Of a stretch of 29,712 nt of DNA, positions 29,602-29,712 are shown in pieces. Position 1 is the first letter of the stretch, and every line of letters begins with the position of its first letter. Source of the stretch: Candidatus Moranbacteria bacterium CG_4_9_14_3_um_filter_45_14 (GTDB lineage: Bacteria; Patescibacteriota; Minisyncoccia; Moranbacterales; UBA1568); contig PFVP01000008.1 of the NCBI GenBank assembly GCA_002790675.1, positions 255-29,966 of the forward strand. Reading direction: 5' to 3'. Both the position numbers and the translations under genes were made by a program. The notes beneath the pieces were generated by a model. That model was given only the letters and a program-made list of their open reading frames with translations, was not told where the DNA came from and made no database searches.

Positions 29602-29712
29602 TTATATTAATGCTTCGACACCACCTTCATACTGTTTCAAAAATTGATGCGCCTCAATGACCTGATCCGACGAAACCGCTTGGCCGAAGAAAACCCTACG
29701 CGCCTCACTTTG
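29602..29712 (-). CDS. C-terminal fragment of an unrecognised protein
   Basis: The minus strand has an open frame entering from the right window edge and ending at TAA 29602-29604. The last 36 residues read QSEARRVFFGQAVSSDQVIE and then AHQFLKQYEGGVEALI. The amino-acid mix looks like real protein and the frame stops 26 bases before rplY, as expected of an upstream operon partner. The other two frames on this strand are closed or run in Arg-rich nonsense. No family is recognised from this piece alone. Confidence 0.55.
   Translation of the reverse strand, partial: QSEARRVFFGQAVSSDQVIEAHQFLKQYEGGVEALI

Noticed and set aside
1..29712. UGA recoding as in Gracilibacteria or Absconditabacteria
   Set aside because: All conserved genes are complete under the standard bacterial code without internal UGA at conserved glycine positions.

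Overview
The window reads as a chromosomal stretch of a small-genome bacterium, most likely a Patescibacteria/CPR member (Parcubacteria-like). This is an inference from several things: ribosomal-protein genes with Lys/Ala-rich extensions (L22, S19, L23), a long-form nucleoside diphosphate kinase, split comEC, few clear Shine-Dalgarno sites, and intergenic palindromic repeats. No phylogeny could be run. The standard bacterial code fits every intact gene, with no UGA recoding needed. Almost everything is on the minus strand, so the transcriptional order runs from high to low coordinates.

Region 1 (1-13909, minus) is the fused str-S10-spc ribosomal supercluster. It starts at a strong promoter (TTGACA-N17-TAATAT) and runs rpsL, rpsG, [interrupted DUF1653 gene], fusA, terminator, [GFA/CENP-V-like zinc protein], a second strong promoter, tuf, rpsJ, [candidate attenuator], rplC-rplD-rplW-rplB-rpsS-rplV-rpsC-rplP-rpmC-rpsQ-rplN-rplX-rplE-rpsN-rpsH-rplF-rplR (cut by the window edge). 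The two accessory genes break up the usual str operon, and each sits beside a terminator or repeats.

Region 2 (13944-15144) holds a site-2-protease-family membrane protein (minus), a divergent rpmB (plus) sharing a control region with a perfect 15-bp palindrome, and tRNA-Pro(GGG) (minus). A bidirectional terminator separates rpmB from the tRNA.

Region 3 (15160-23247, minus) contains yqeY-ybeY-dgkA, ftsA-ftsZ (cell division), nrdR-DUF167-comEC-MBL (ribonucleotide-reductase control and DNA uptake) and ndk. Promoters are visible ahead of ftsA, ftsZ, nrdR and ndk, and terminators after ftsZ and ndk.

Region 4 (23463-26457, minus) is lepB-hisS-HIT-rpsU, with a promoter before lepB and a terminator after rpsU. 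Region 5 (26499-28780, plus) has an LCP-family cell-wall ligase and pth. Region 6 (28859-29712, minus) has rplY (L25/CTC) and the C-terminus of an unrecognised protein.

The gene content is housekeeping (translation, division, envelope, competence). The unusual signals are in the gaps: a mutually exclusive hairpin pair upstream of rplC, a 20-bp stem straddling the ybeY stop codon, a 100-bp element with 26-bp perfect inverted repeats, AGCTTC-type repeats directly ahead of two ribosomal-protein genes, a family of CTGCCGTAGGCA palindromes, and a possible leaderless peptide upstream of tuf. No CRISPR array, transposase gene, integrase or phage gene was found. No gene-free stretch exceeds 300 bases; the longest is 9563-9850.
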